From Asterochloris sp. CNOR1 (lineage: Eukaryota > Chlorophyta > Trebouxiophyceae > Trebouxiales > Trebouxiaceae), in the NCBI GenBank assembly GCA_963969365.1, contig OZ017749.1, positions 310,001 through 374,000 on the forward strand: a stretch of DNA of 64,000 nt, read 5' to 3'. Position numbers and translations under genes: made by a program. A model generated the notes under the pieces. It made no database searches. It was given only the letters and a program-made list of their open reading frames with translations, and was not told the DNA's origin. Positions 12,308-24,700 of this stretch are shown here, one piece after another (within the stretch, counting starts at the first letter, position 1; every line of letters begins with the position of its first letter).

Positions 12308-13072
12308 TACTTGTGACTGATAGCTGAGATTAGGTTGGGAGGGCCGACAAGATTTGGCCAGCATTGCATGCATGGGCCCATGTGCAACTTGTCCTCAGCT
12401 GGACAAGCTTGTCAGGGACCTCTGCCAGTGCCTTTGGACATTGCTACAGGGTCGTTCTCAGCTGTCTTTGGGTATATTCTCTGCCTTGCATGCAACCTGA
12501 GCTGGCACAGGTCCGGGAGAATCTGTAACCCCTGCAGCTGCAGCGGCGCAAGAAGGCAGCAACACAGTGGTTTCCGTGAGGTGAATAAGTCCACAGCAGG
12601 GGGTGTTGCAGCCCTGCTAGTCCATGCAGACGTTGCCTATGTAGGTGCCTATGGCTATCAGGGCTCCAGGATGAGGTATAAGTTGTTGTTGACAGCATCC
12701 AGTGCGGGTGTTGTTCCAAGTGACCATGTGGTACCAGGCTGGTGCCCAAGGCGAGATGTGCACATGCTGTATGTTGGGCGTGTTTGCAGCACTGAACACT
12801 GCACCGCCAGCTCAGCGCGTGGTGGTAACATTTGTGCCAGAACTGCATGGCCGCCTTGTGTCCCCCACCAGTCCTGAGCTTCAGTGCATTATGCGCCTCA
12901 TTGTGACTGCCTGCGAGGCTTCATGGAAAAGCCGGAATGCCAAATCATCACACCTTTTGGTGGCTGGGGAAAAATGACTGGCAGCAAGCAAGTTGGTTGC
13001 AGACAATCATAACACAGCAAGTACAACTGCATTCAAGTACAGACTGTAAAGTGGATCTCAGTGCTCACGAAC
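12308..13072. other. spacer between LBP/BPI 3' end and TrmB start
   Basis: About 760 bp between two minus-strand genes. It should hold the LBP/BPI 3' UTR and the TrmB promoter, plus 22 possible extra TrmB codons up to 12373. No further gene was recognised. Confidence 0.5.
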
Positions 13073-15942
13073 TCAAGTGCTTGATCCTTGTTGTCCTGTG
13101 TATCTGACATCAGCAGAGACAGACACAACATGGTCCTGAAGGAGCACATCTGGTTTTTCAATTTCAATGAACGGGATTTCTGGCAAAGGGAAGCCATCTT
13201 TGAGCAGTTGCTGGTTGATCCAGGTCTCAGCAACTGTGCCAGCCAGATACTTTATGCTGGATTGCAGAGCCTCCAGGCGCACGGTACCTACATTTGACTC
13301 CAGCACGGTGACCGCAATAATGTCGCTCAACAAACGCACATGGATCTTGAGCCTCCAGTTGCCAGGATGAGAGGGATTGGGTTCTACCGTGAGTCCAGTG
13401 GCAGCCACGCCTCCAGATACTTTGAGACTGAACAACTTCTGGAGGCCATCAGTTCCATTGCCTGCCTTTGTGAAGCTGAGTGTGGCATTGCCCATGCTGA
13501 CGATACCATGCGCTGCATTGATGGTGGTGGCTAGAGGGCCAAGAACACCAGCATCCAGCATCATGTGCTGGTGAGGGTACTTCTTGGCCAGGTCTGGCAC
13601 AATAGATGCCCACGAGTCTGTATCAAGTGCAATGGGCACTTGATCTGCAGAGAGGTGCCGTTGCATCTTGCCCTGACGCCAGAGAACCCAAGTGAAGCAA
13701 TTGATCACCGACTCGTCGATCAAGGCTGTCAGCATGGGGGCTGCACCACTGTCACTGTGCTCCGTGTCCAGCCCTTGTGCGAAAGCCAGGCTGCCTGCCT
13801 GAAGCAGTGGACTGCTGCCAGCACCCTGCTGCAGCTGCGCCAGCAGCTTGCGGGCTGGCTGAGGTGAGACGTCCCCTGCACGGGCAGTCCTGGTGTCAGC
13901 GCCAGCTCCCTGCTGCTAGCAAACCAAGCCTTGCAGGTCAGAGCCAAGCTGAGGCCTCACTAGACCCTGCATGGACGCCGCTGGCGCCACTGCCACCCTT
14001 CAGCAGCTCTGCAACTGCCTTCATCACAGCCTGCTGGAGGCCATGGCTGCGCTCGTAAGGGCACTGCTCATCTGGGCCCATCTCAAACTCACCCCAGTCC
14101 TGCAGGGTGTAGCACAATGCATGTCACAGCCCCTGTGAAGCACAACACAGCTGGTTCTGGGCCCTGGCGCTGAAGCATTTGCCAACCTCAGATGAGCCAG
14201 GCTGAGCATGATCATGCTCAAATCCGTCCACCCCGTACGGGCATGCTGCCGCACAGGGAATGAAAGCGGCACAAGGTCTATCACTACCAAGGCAGAGGGC
14301 AGCATTAACTCTGTCCCTTACCTGCACCCTGAGGTGGTCTGCAGTCACCTCTGGCTGCCCTGCCAGAGAGGTGTTCAGGGTGAAGCCGTGCAGCTTTACA
14401 ACTGTGGGAATGCCCAGCAGCAACTTGTTGACCTGAACAGCAGCTGGAGCACACATCTGTCACAAGTCGTGCTCATGTGCAGACAAGCAGCCTTGAACAT
14501 CAGAAGCGCAAGGCTTCAGGCCTTGGAAACCAGTCTGGTGCAGTCAGCAGGCAGTCACAGGACTCTTTGTGCACGCAGAAGCGTAGAAAAGAGGCAGACT
14601 CGCCTGCAGTGGGACAAGAATTGTGACCTGGTCCGCCACAGAGCTTTCAATCGCTGACTTCACGTACTGGTCAAACAACCTGCACCCAGCCGGCTTAGAG
14701 CTTTGCATGACAATGGATACGCACTGCTCCTGACAGCACTGAGAGCACGCGGCCATCATTTAGAGCTTAGACAACTTGGCTCAATGTTTTCCGCCTGGAC
14801 TGCCACCTTGAACCAAGCAAGAAAGGGTACAGCACGACAAGATTGTTGGTCACCTCACAGTGATCACGCACTCTCACCTCAGGACTATGTTATAGAGCCA
14901 GGCCAGTTTCGCGTCAAAGGTCTGGACATCGACATCCTCAAAATGCATGGAGACATGACCCACACTGGCAATCTGGGGGTGTCCACTGCCGTCGTTTTGC
15001 ACGGCCACCTCTACCTGAAGAGCGCCCTGTAGCAGGCAAATATGATATGTCAGCTGGGGATTTGAAATGTTGGCGTTGAAGCAGGTATTGCACCATGTCG
15101 GGGCCACTGCTTCCTGTGTCAGCAGAGCTAGCTCGGCACCTTGTGCTGTATGGAGTTGGCAGCAGGCCACGGACAGACAATTGCTGCAATGTTCCTTCAT
15201 TGCAGCAATTGTCTTCATTGTCCTTCAAATGACAGGAAACATGTAAAGGTCTTTTCAGTGTGATCACCTGGCTAAACATTGCGAGTGCTGTGCCGCCACC
15301 ATGAAATTTAGGGAAGCGGCCATGCTCATACTGGAAATGGCATGTGACATGAGCTACCAGCCCTGCATGCGTCACGTCATTCGAGTTCATGACAAGCTGT
15401 GATGATGACTGGCAGATTGCCCTCCAACTGACTGCTGAGCTGTGCATGGCGGAGACTGCAGGTGACAGCAGGAGCCGGTCCAGATTGCCTGCCGAATGTG
15501 CTGCCTCTGCTCACCTGGCTCACTGTCATGACCTCACCTTCTACCGTGAGCACAAAGGTTCCCTGATCGCTGGTGACCAAACCAGTCTTGCTCCCATCAA
15601 AGCGCAGGTCGTGCAGCTCAATACCGCTCAGAGTCAGCGTCAATGGCCCTACGACAGGCAGGCTCCACTGCATGCTTGTATCTGGCACGTGCACCTTCTG
15701 CCAGTTCTCCTGCAGCACCAGTGAGCCTGGATCAAGCAGGTTGTGCTGTGAGACCAATTGGCAAGCTGCAAGGCAAGCCTAACCTTGATGAGTTGAACGG
15801 CCACAGAAGAGGCATACTCAAAGAAGCTGGTTGACGCCAGGCCAGTGATTGCTGGCTCTACATTGCTGTCTGGTAGGGCAACCTGCTCTTGGCCCTGTGC
15901 CAAGATCAGGCTCACAGCCAGTAACGCAAGCTGACCTTTCAT
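13073..15942 (-). CDS. LBP/BPI/CETP-family secreted lipid-binding protein
   Basis: A two-barrel lipid-binding protein of the LBP/BPI type (plant LBR relatives), which bind lipopolysaccharide-like or other amphipathic lipids. Exons: 15942-15784, 15709-15538, 15362-15268, 15026-14878, 14679-14604, 14432-14322, 14099-13997 and 13875-13073, about 555 residues. Residues 1-17 (MKGQLALLAVSLILAQG) form a signal peptide. N-barrel features: WSLPVVGPLTLTLSGIELH, FQYEHGRFPKF (the usual Y-S-Y region) and AKLAWLYNIV. The large last exon is the complete C-barrel: an LSADQVPIALDTDSW segment, a PDLAKKYPHQHMMLDAG motif, GFPLPEIPFIEIEKPDVLL, and the terminal strand VVSVSADVRY. The exon 5 end is ambiguous: GT at 14627, or the better-aligning GC donor (GCGAGT) at 14603. 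The exon 7/8 boundary was chosen by phase and is less certain. Confidence 0.88.
15175..15214. repeat. perfect 17-bp hairpin, LBP/BPI intron 3
   Basis: Arms 15175-15191 and 15198-15214 are exactly complementary (core CAATTGCTGCAATG) with a 6-nt loop. It lies just inside the intron between exons 3 and 4, about 50 bp from the donor. Confidence 0.8.
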
Positions 15943-17778
15943 GCCGGATAACCTTTCTCAGAGGCAGCAGCTGCTCTAAATGCATGGAAGTTGATGGAAA
16001 AGAGAAGGAAAAGATGCTCGCACTGGCATACTTGTCGAGCACTTCACAGCTCTGACAGCTCCACTGGCTGCTTCATAGTGTTGTGGGGCTGACGCTCTCA
16101 GCTTCCTGTCCTCTAAACAGGTCCCTGGCCAGAGCGCGCTTGTGGCATTCGGATGGGCAGGCAGATCTCATGACTGGCACTGTTTGCACAATAGCCATTA
16201 TCAGCGGCATTGGATCAAGCCTTACTGCTCCAAGCCAGACATGTTGCAATGCCACTCATGCAGGAGGGCCTCTATTTCTGTGCAGTACCTCTGCAATGCA
16301 GCTAGTTGTGCCTGACAGCAAGAGACAGCCTAAGGGTGGGCACCAGCCCTGCCCAAGACGTCTTGAATGCAATGTTAGTAGCGCAAGGTGGATCCAGGTC
16401 GAGCCAGTCAGTGCTTTACCACTTGATTATCAGATGCTGCAGCAATTTTAGTTGATGGTCCTGTGCGGTCAGAAGGCCATTGCTGCCCAAGCCTGTGACC
16501 TGCTGCAGACAGCACATTGCGTCAGACAGCTTGGCTGTGGACTGCTGATTGTCAAGCGGCAGTGCAGACTTGCTCCAGACAGCCACTTGCACTAGGCAGT
16601 TGAGTGGGCTGCTTTACTCACAGCAGCATGCATCTGTGTTGTGTGCTCAAAAGAAGGCGACCAGGCCTGCTGCAAGCCATGCCTGCTTGGCAGCATCCAT
16701 GCAGAGCACTGGGACTGCAGTGCAGCCCACCAGGGTTTCAACGATCAGCTCTGGGCAGAGTCAGATGTGCCAGGGCTCTGGCTGGGGCAGCTCCTACTTC
16801 CCCTCTGCTAAAACCCTTATGCAGACTGCAGCAGCACTGCAGGCAAATACTGAGCCCCTGTGCAGTTAATGCTGTGGCCACCAGACCAGTCGCCAGGCCC
16901 TGACTTTGCTGGTAGTCATGGCTGTGGTGACAGCATAAACAATCCCCTTGGGACTGCACTGCCGCAGAAATCCTCAATGAGCACGCCAGGTACAGCAGTT
17001 GAGTAATTCAGATAGCACACTTGGCGGCCTAGACATGTAGACGTCCAAGTGGTTGGCTGACAAATGCACAGGAAGGGGTCCTCTGTCCTACAAGCGCCCG
17101 CCTGCAGCACTGAGCTATAAGTGTCCTTTTCGAGTCTGCAGCTGACCCGCTCTGTTGCATTATGTAGCCACCCAGGCACAGCTTGCATTGTGGGGTGACT
17201 GCACACAAGCAAAATTGGGTGCAGGCGCTGGTCATCAAGAAGAGCGGGTCTGCAGACGCCAACAACTTGGTGGCGAAGATAAAAGAGTGTGAAGATGCTA
17301 TGCATGGCTGGCGTCCAGAGACGGTGATCTGTGGGTCAGCTGTGCACTCAAAGAGGCCCAGCAAAATGGCAATTTGGCTTTGAGCACAAGTGGCGGATTA
17401 GAGCACACACCCATGTCTTGCAGCAAATGACTCTTTTTCCAGACACTGGTTGGCTGTACGCAGCTACGCGTTGCTTGGTGTGAATTACTCAAAGGCAGCT
17501 GCCTCATGGGACTAAAGCGCTAACAGAGGCCTTACCCCTTTACGGCTACCAGTCCAAGAACAGTCCATCCATAGGATGTGGTTTGCGGCAACCAGTGGCT
17601 GTGTGTCAGGTCTCTTTGCATATGCAGAGGCGCCAATATTAATGTGTACAATGCAGATATGTAACTTTCTTGAGTGGCCAATAAGCACAAGTAGTGCTGG
17701 TCTGCTCCCTCCTGAGCACTGAGGTGAGTACCTCCTCTTTGATACTGTTTAGCAGTACATTGGCAGCATGTCATTAAG
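15943..17778. other. 1.8-kb divergent intergenic region with one exon-like segment
   Basis: Region between the divergent LBP/BPI and DUF1995 genes. Most of it shows no recognisable coding. One exception is 17225-17334 on the plus strand, listed separately. Confidence 0.45.
17225..17334 (+). other. orphan exon-like segment
   Basis: A 110-nt open stretch preceded by GGTGCAG and followed by GTCAGC. It reads ALVIKKSGSADANNL, then VAKIKECEDAMHGWRPETVI. The composition (Lys/Glu/Asn with GC-rich third positions) looks more protein-like than the shadow frames nearby, but no family was recognised and no partner exons were found. It may be an exon of an unmodelled gene, or a gene remnant. Confidence 0.25.
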
Positions 17779-20700
17779 ATGGCCTCAAAGATCTGGACTC
17801 TTTCTTTCTTCGCCTTGCTCCTGCTTTGGGCAATGCTGAGTTTGACAGGCAGCAAGCTAAAATCGGAGGTATGGGTTGATCAGAAAGGTGCGAAGTTCTG
17901 CCCAAAGTCAATCCAGAGCAGGAGTCGGATTCAGGCTGCAGTTCAGGCAGACAAGAGCCTCACAGTGAGGTCCTGCTTGCCTTGGGTTCCCTTTGCCTCA
18001 ATGGGCAGACGTCAAGCACTCACAGCTGCACGCCATTATTGGTGCAGAGCTTTCCATCTACTTATGGCGAGGCCCTTCGCCAGGCAGCTGTATCCACACA
18101 AGCTGCCATCCAAGGTGCAGTCCTGACAGGCATTGCCACCGACGATGGCCCAGTTATGGCACTGCACCCTGCACCTCAGGCAGTGCTGTCAGACAACATG
18201 CTTAACGTATGCTATGCAGTGCCAGCTACACTGCAGCTTGGGTAGAGGCACCTTGCTGCCATGCAGATGGTTGCAAGCTCATTGAGGTGGAGTTCCCTCC
18301 CGTGTCGCTTGCCTCAGTAGCGGGGGATGGCGAAGGAGCCAATGAGGTATGTCCCGGCACTTCCTGCTGACTGCAGCAGGTCTGCTTCCTGCCAGCTGAG
18401 CTCTTGCTGTGCGGGGCTGAAGGGGTCTTGCTCTGCTGTGTGGGCCAACAAGGTCTGCCTGAGCTGTGCCTGTAGGCCCTAGGAGGTCTGCCACTTGCAG
18501 CTGAGCTGCTGGTGTGCCCTGGCCACCTTGAGCAGCCGTCCCACCTTGAGCAATCGTCAGCAACTTTGCAAGCAGCCTGGCTGTGCATCTTTAACCCTCC
18601 AGCACCCGCCAGCAAAGAAGTGAATGTACATCAAGTAGCACCTCCAGCGCCCTGCCAGTCAGAAGCTGCTGTGCATCGGAAGCTTTGCAGCTGCCACATG
18701 CACCATAGTGTCTGCCTGTGGTGTGAGTTTCGTTCACTTCGTCCCAGCACCAGCCAGCTGTGCATCCTAGCGGCCGCACACACCTGACCGCGGAGCTTGT
18801 AGTGTGCCCACTTTGCTGACACTGAATTCTTTCCACTTGCCCTGCAGATGACCTACTCCATGCAGTACCTGCGCCAATTCTGTCGACCCTTCCAACAGGG
18901 CGCAGCCACCACGCGAGTCTTCTTCCCTGACAAGAAGGCAAGCAGCAGCCTTGATGGGTCAAGCTGCAGGGCCCTTTGCCTGCTGCACCGCACAGGCGCT
19001 CCGAGCCCTGCCTCTGTGGCACAGGCCTGCCATGGCCAGCACTTGGGTGTCTGACAAGAAGGCGAGGCAGCTGCTGTGGTGTGGGGGAGCTGCTGCACTG
19101 CACAGCCCTGCATTCTGCGCCCAGGCCTGCGCCAGCCAGCAAGTGGGCACAAGCTGTGAGTCAGATGCCCTGTTGACTAACGGCAGAGGGCATTACAGCT
19201 GTGAGCATTAGCCCCGCTATGTGGCATGCACAAATGCAGAAGCTCCTGCCAGCTTCTTGTGTTGAGCACTCCTCCGAAGAGCTCCAGTGGAGAGCACTTT
19301 GAAAGGCAGCACTTCAATGGATGAGCCTCTGGCGCTCAGACCAGCCACAGAGCTTGACCACTGCCTCTGTGCAGGAGATGCAGGTGGCCATGTCAGGAGC
19401 TGGCAAGAACCCTGCAGCAGGCTCATGGGATGTCAACCCAGTATTTGATGTGACCAAATTTCAAGTGAGCCCAGGGCCTGCTTACAGCACTTGCTTTGGG
19501 TTCCTGAGCAGAGGCTGCAGCATTGCCTTGCGGCAAGGGTGTTGCCAGAGTCATGCAAAGCATTGGATGGACAATTCAAGGGGGCAGATGCTGCTGCAGC
19601 TAGATTACCTCACAACCCCTAGCGGGCTCCTTGACATTGGGATTGACTTCAACAAAGTAGACGTGGCCTCACGATGCAAGCCGAGTGACCAGTTGTACAT
19701 CATCGCTTACCCACAGTGAGTCTTCCTGCCATAGATGATGCGGCGTGCAGCCCGTCTGCATGGCGCAATCCGACTTTCACATGCTGACGACATCGCCTGG
19801 AGAGTGTCTGCATTGTTTGCAAAGCAGTTAGAAGTTCTACAGCCTGCAGCTCTGTTAGGCACTGTTTTGGTCTTCCTCCTCAGCAAGTCTGCTTGCTGGA
19901 GGAAGGCGAAGCAGCAGTACTACTGAGCCTGCACGTCTGCGTTGACCCATTCACCAGCTGAGCTCACTGCCTACACGAAGTAACTGCTTTGCTGCCCAAG
20001 GCAGCTAGCTGGCCAGGCTGACTGCTGCCATTAGCTTTCATCCAGCCTCACAACCCGGTTCATTGATTGCATGGCAGCATTCACCTGGACTGACATGCTG
20101 CTGACTGCTTTGCTGGAACCCTGTAGCGAGCCTGGAGCAGGAAGCTGACCCTGTCCTGCTGGCTGTGCAGCTTCAATGTGAATGAACTCATCGCTGTTCA
20201 AGAGCTGCACAGCAAGATTGCTGCCGCTGGCGGGCAGCCCATTGTTGTTTTTAATGGGGAGCTAGACAGAATTAGGTGGGTGCTTGCCAAACAAATGCTC
20301 CCGCAGATTGCTGCTCCCTCAGTAATGCTCCTGCATCTGCCCTCTAAATCTGGCCAAGCTCATCTCTGAGTCGGCCCAGCTGCCAGCAAGCTGTCTGACG
20401 TGGTGCAGCATGCCAGGCATCTGCTTGTGGTGGCAGTTGTGGTGGCAGCGGCAGCATTGGGCTGGCTGGTGCTTCAGAGGGTGCTCTGCTGTGCAGCTGC
20501 TTCATGACGCATTGCACAATGCTTCTGTTGGCAGCTGCTATGTGGCTGCTCTTGTTGGCAGACCCCCAGCTGCATTCTGGCTGCTGTGGGTGGGCTGGTG
20601 GCAATCCATGCACAGGTCAGCCTGGTGCCCACATCTGTATAGTCTGGCTGCTGCTACCAGGTGTGGTCGGAGCGCAACATCTGACGTTCAAACCAGCTGA

Positions 20701-21390
20701 TGCTTCTGGGGCCAGCCTGCTGTAGAACTGCTTGAGTGGGCTGTCTGGGCATAGCTGCTACATGTTGCAGAGCTGGCTACTCTTTGGACTGGACCAGGAG
20801 ATGTGGCTGCCACAGCAGGACTGCCCGACCTGTGGATGTACACCGCTCTCTGCTCGAGCCCCAACATCTGTGATCCCATGCTGACTTCACACAATGGCAG
20901 CTGTGAGCATAATTCTTCTATCTTATCTGCAGGAGTGGATATTATCCTGCACTGTTCTTCCCCAAGCTAGGTATCTGTTTTACAGCTCAGCTTTGGCCAC
21001 TGCCCCTTGTTTCAGCCTTGCTGGCTGTCCGTGCTGCGTTTCGAGCGCTGAGCCGCCCCTCGCTTCTGGTGGCAGGCAGGTTGGCAAAGACCTTCCTTCC
21101 AGATTTTGAAGCCGCTTACTACATCCACAACTTCAAGGGGACTAAAGGTGGATGACCCTCGCTGTCTCCATTGCTTACACTTGCTCCTGGACGCTGGTGC
21201 CCGTGCCAGTGCACTCGTGGCAAGGGTGAACACTTTCAATGGCCCTGCAGGCGGTGCCCTTTTCCGTGCCTACCCTGGGCCTTGGCAGGTGTATCGGCGA
21301 CTGCCAAATATGGAGATGGTTAGGGTGCAATCGCAAGACAGTATGCCCACACTGAAGCAGGTCGCCCTGGAGATTCTGCCAATGGCATGA
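17779..21390 (+). CDS. DUF1995 domain protein, plastid LPA3-like
   Basis: DUF1995 proteins are mostly plastid proteins of plants and algae; the LPA3 branch is linked to photosystem II assembly. Exons: 17779-17868 (uncertain), 18048-18114, 18267-18346, 18848-18937, 19375-19464, 19600-19715, 20171-20275, 20933-20970, 21076-21147 and 21251-21390. All phases from exon 2 on agree. Recognisable blocks in order: STYGEALRQA, LIEVEFPPVSLASV, MTYSMQYLRQFCR, TRVFFPD, LDYLTTPSGLLDIGIDF, FNVNEL, VVFNGELDRIRSGYYP, FFPKLG, YYIHNFKGTKGGALFRAYPG, and a C-terminal PTLKQVALEILPMA. Exon 4 needs a GC donor (AAG|GCAAGC). Exon 1 encodes a hydrophobic stretch that looks more like a signal anchor than a transit peptide, so the true first exon may be different or missing. 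Confidence 0.88.
18925..19075 (+). repeat. duplicated exon 4/donor junction, DUF1995 intron 4
   Basis: The exon end plus GC donor (CTGACAAGAAGGCAAGCAGC near 18927) recurs about 123 bp downstream as CTGACAAGAAGGCGAGGCAGC near 19051, followed in both cases by a GCAGC/GCTG run. Confidence 0.6.
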
Positions 21391-21772
21391 CCTTCAGCCT
21401 CGCGGCTGAGCCTCGCTCTGAGCACCTTGAGGGTGCAGCCACTCCCCTCTGTGACTGCTGTGCATGAGCGCTCTAATAGCCCAGTACAGCGATCTAGTGG
21501 CTGCCACATTGAGCAAGCAGGAACATCTTTATGCTGTATTTTTGTGTGTGAAAGCAGCTTTTGTAGCAGCAGATTTTATTGGTTGCAGGACTGACATCTC
21601 ATGGACCAGGGAACAAACACGTCAAGCTGGTCAAATGTGTATGTGCTCCACCATGGCGCTGATGCCGACCTGGCATGACGGACGTTCCAAGTGCATAGCG
21701 ATGCATCTCGGAACGCATTGATACAGCTTCCGGGGCCTGTTCAAGTCAATCAGCAGTCCTCTCCCCCCAAGC
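21391..21772. other. short tandem intergenic spacer
   Basis: The 380 bp between the DUF1995 stop and the start of the secreted GIN-domain gene. It must contain both a 3' UTR and a promoter. No element was recognised with confidence. Confidence 0.4.
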
Positions 21773-24700
21773 ATGTCTCCCCTGTGGACAGCTTTAGCAT
21801 GCACCTGCCTCCTGCTGGCCTCCCCAGCTGCAGCCCAAGTCACCTTTGCTGCTGGCTCTGAAGAGGCAGCAGCCCCAGGCCCTTCACCTGCTGTGTCAGC
21901 TGTGACACTTCAGCTGCCCACATTCAGCCGCATACAGGTCTGCGCCCCCTTCAACATTGTAGTGGCCCCCAATGCCAGCTACAGCATCTCAGCTGTAGCA
22001 GAGAGCCAGGTGCTGGGAGCCATCTCAGCCACCGTCAGGAATGGCACGCTGGACATTGAGACCACCAAGTCCTTTGAGACGCAGGCGCCCATCAAAGTGC
22101 AGGCAAGCCTGGGGCTGCAGCACAAGATCTTGCTGCCTTGGTAATTGCGTGCATGTGTCAGCTAGATCTGCAGCTACATGACGTGTGCTGAAAATGGCAG
22201 GGGGAAGTGAAGCTGGTGCCACTTGGCGGCCTTGTCGCGGGCCTCGTCACACAGCTGCGCGGGCAGGCCAGGCTATGCTGTGGTAGTGCTGTGTCCAGTT
22301 GTCGAGGCAGTGGCTGCCTCAAAAACCCAGTGGGCAGATCTTGGTGCCTTCCATCCTGTGCTTTTACTGCCAGCAGCCACAGACCCAGCAGCTGTGCTGA
22401 CTCAGGACAAGATACATGCTGCGCTGCATGTCCTTGCTGTCAAATGTGAACATCTCTCCAGGTTTCCAAGCACCCTTCTAGAAACCTCGTTCCCTGTGAC
22501 GATCTGTACCCCTGCCATGCAAGTCTCCCTGACCTGCGACGGCTTCATGGGCTTGCCCACTTTCCCTGCTATCCCTCTTCCATCTGGGCACAGCACCCAC
22601 AGCGGCCCACAGGTTCTCCTGCCCAGCGACAGCTCTGTATGCCGGGAGGTGTTGCCTGGCAGCACTCAACCAACTGGGCAGATCAGCCACACCGCCCATT
22701 GCCCTGCAGGTCTTCGTTCTGCCCAAGGACAGCTCTGGATGGCAAACCCGTTCTCCTTGCCAGCATCGCTCTATTTGGCAAAGCAGCCACACTGCCCACT
22801 GCCCACTGCCCACTGCCCTGCAGGTCTTCCTGCCCAGTGACGCCTTCGAGCGCCTGGTCGTCAGCAGCCCCCTGACAGAGGTATCCGTGGCGCCAGGTTT
22901 CTCTGCCCCAAACTTCACGCTGGTCTCCACCTTCAGCAGCGGCAGCATCAGCGTCCTTGGCTTCGATGTGGACAACCTGCTGATCCAAACCTCAGGGTGA
23001 GCGCGGCATTGAATTGGGTCCACATCGAAGGACTAGTCTGCCTGAGGCAGGTGGGTGCTGACTGTTGAGCATCAGCAATGAACAATCGTCTGCCGACCAA
23101 CGTCTCATGCTGACTTGACAGGTGTGGGCATGAGAGCTGTTATGGGGCAGTGAGGCAGTGCAGCACAGCATATGCATATCTGCAAACAGGCCTGTTGCTC
23201 CAGGCCTCAGCATTCCTCAGTGCAGTGCTTTGACACTTGTCACATCATTATCCATGAGGAAGTGACTGACGGCAGACATGCAGTGCTTGGGTGGCGTCAT
23301 TAGCAGGGTCACACACAGCAAGCTGCCTTGCTGAGCATGAGAACCACACCACCTCCACCTTGAGTGTCTGCTGCTGCAAAACAAGGCAGACTGTTGACAA
23401 AGAGCCCTGCTTGATCTGGGTGGCCTTGCCTATGAGGCCTTTGCAGACGTTATAAGTTACCTAGATTTGGTTTGTCGAAACTTAGAGGGTGATGAGGACC
23501 TCTTTCGACCAGGGACGCCGTCTTACGGCAAAGGCCTCATAGGCAAGGCCACCCAGATCAAGCTGGGCTCTCTGTCGTCCAAAACAGAAGAACCAGCACC
23601 TCCACCTTGAATGCCTGCCCCTGCAGGACAGGGCAGACTGTCTTCAATGGCACCATTGCCAACGCCACAGTCCTGGCCTCAGGCACTGGCAGCGTCTTCC
23701 TGTTGGGCACCAACACGAGCGTCACCGTGGACCTGGCGGGCGTCAGCAATGTCTGGCTGCGCAACACCAGGAGTGAGCTGCTGCATGCAAAGCCAATTTG
23801 TCTTGTGTGGGTACCCTGGTGCCCACCGGTGCCAGTCGCCGCCACAAAAATGTACGGCAGCGCAACACCAGGGGTGAGCTGCTGCGCACACAGCAATCCA
23901 ACCCTATTATAGCTTGTTGCCAGGCAAGCATCAGCCATGTGTGACTGCTTAACACCTGAAATGAACATGCTTTTCTGATTTTGCGCAGCGCCCTGGGCAC
24001 ACCGGCAGCAGCTGTGCATGGCCCAAATCAAGATTGTAGGGAATGGTTCATTCAGATGATGTCTGCGCCTCTGGATGTCGCCTGACACTCGGCACTGTGA
24101 AACTATAACGCAGCAGATTGATTCGCTGGCCTGCCTGACTTGGCAAGCAGCAGCAGGTGTGCCGCGCGGCTGCAGCAGGGTGTCGTGGCACTGTGGAACC
24201 CTATTTGTAGCCAACTCTGCCTGTTCCTGCCTACAGGCAATGTCACCATCACAGGTAGCGTCAGCGGCATCAACCGCATCAACTTCAATCTGGGCACATG
24301 CAAGCTGCCGGTAAGTGCTGCTCAGAATGACGGCCTCACATGCACAGCAAACCATAACATGAGCATGTTCAAGCAATGGCAAAGACAGTGACTTATGGTC
24401 AGCGTCTGTTACTGTCATATGGCAAAGCTGATCCAGCGCTTTTGCTGAACTGGCCTCATGATTGTAAATTGCATGCAGCCGGCTCTTGACTGTTCACTAC
24501 CTATGCACTATGTGTGCTAGGGCCAGAGCACAGCCGTTTGCATCAGCCTTGGGGTTTCTCACTTCAGATTCAGTACTTCAATTTCACATCTCATGTCACA
24601 CTTGTAATGCTCACTGTCTGTGCAGTCTGTCTTCATTGGCCTGAGCGCCTGCCAGAAGGTGCTCTCCATTCCTGTGCCCTCCATCAACCCCCAGTGGAGC

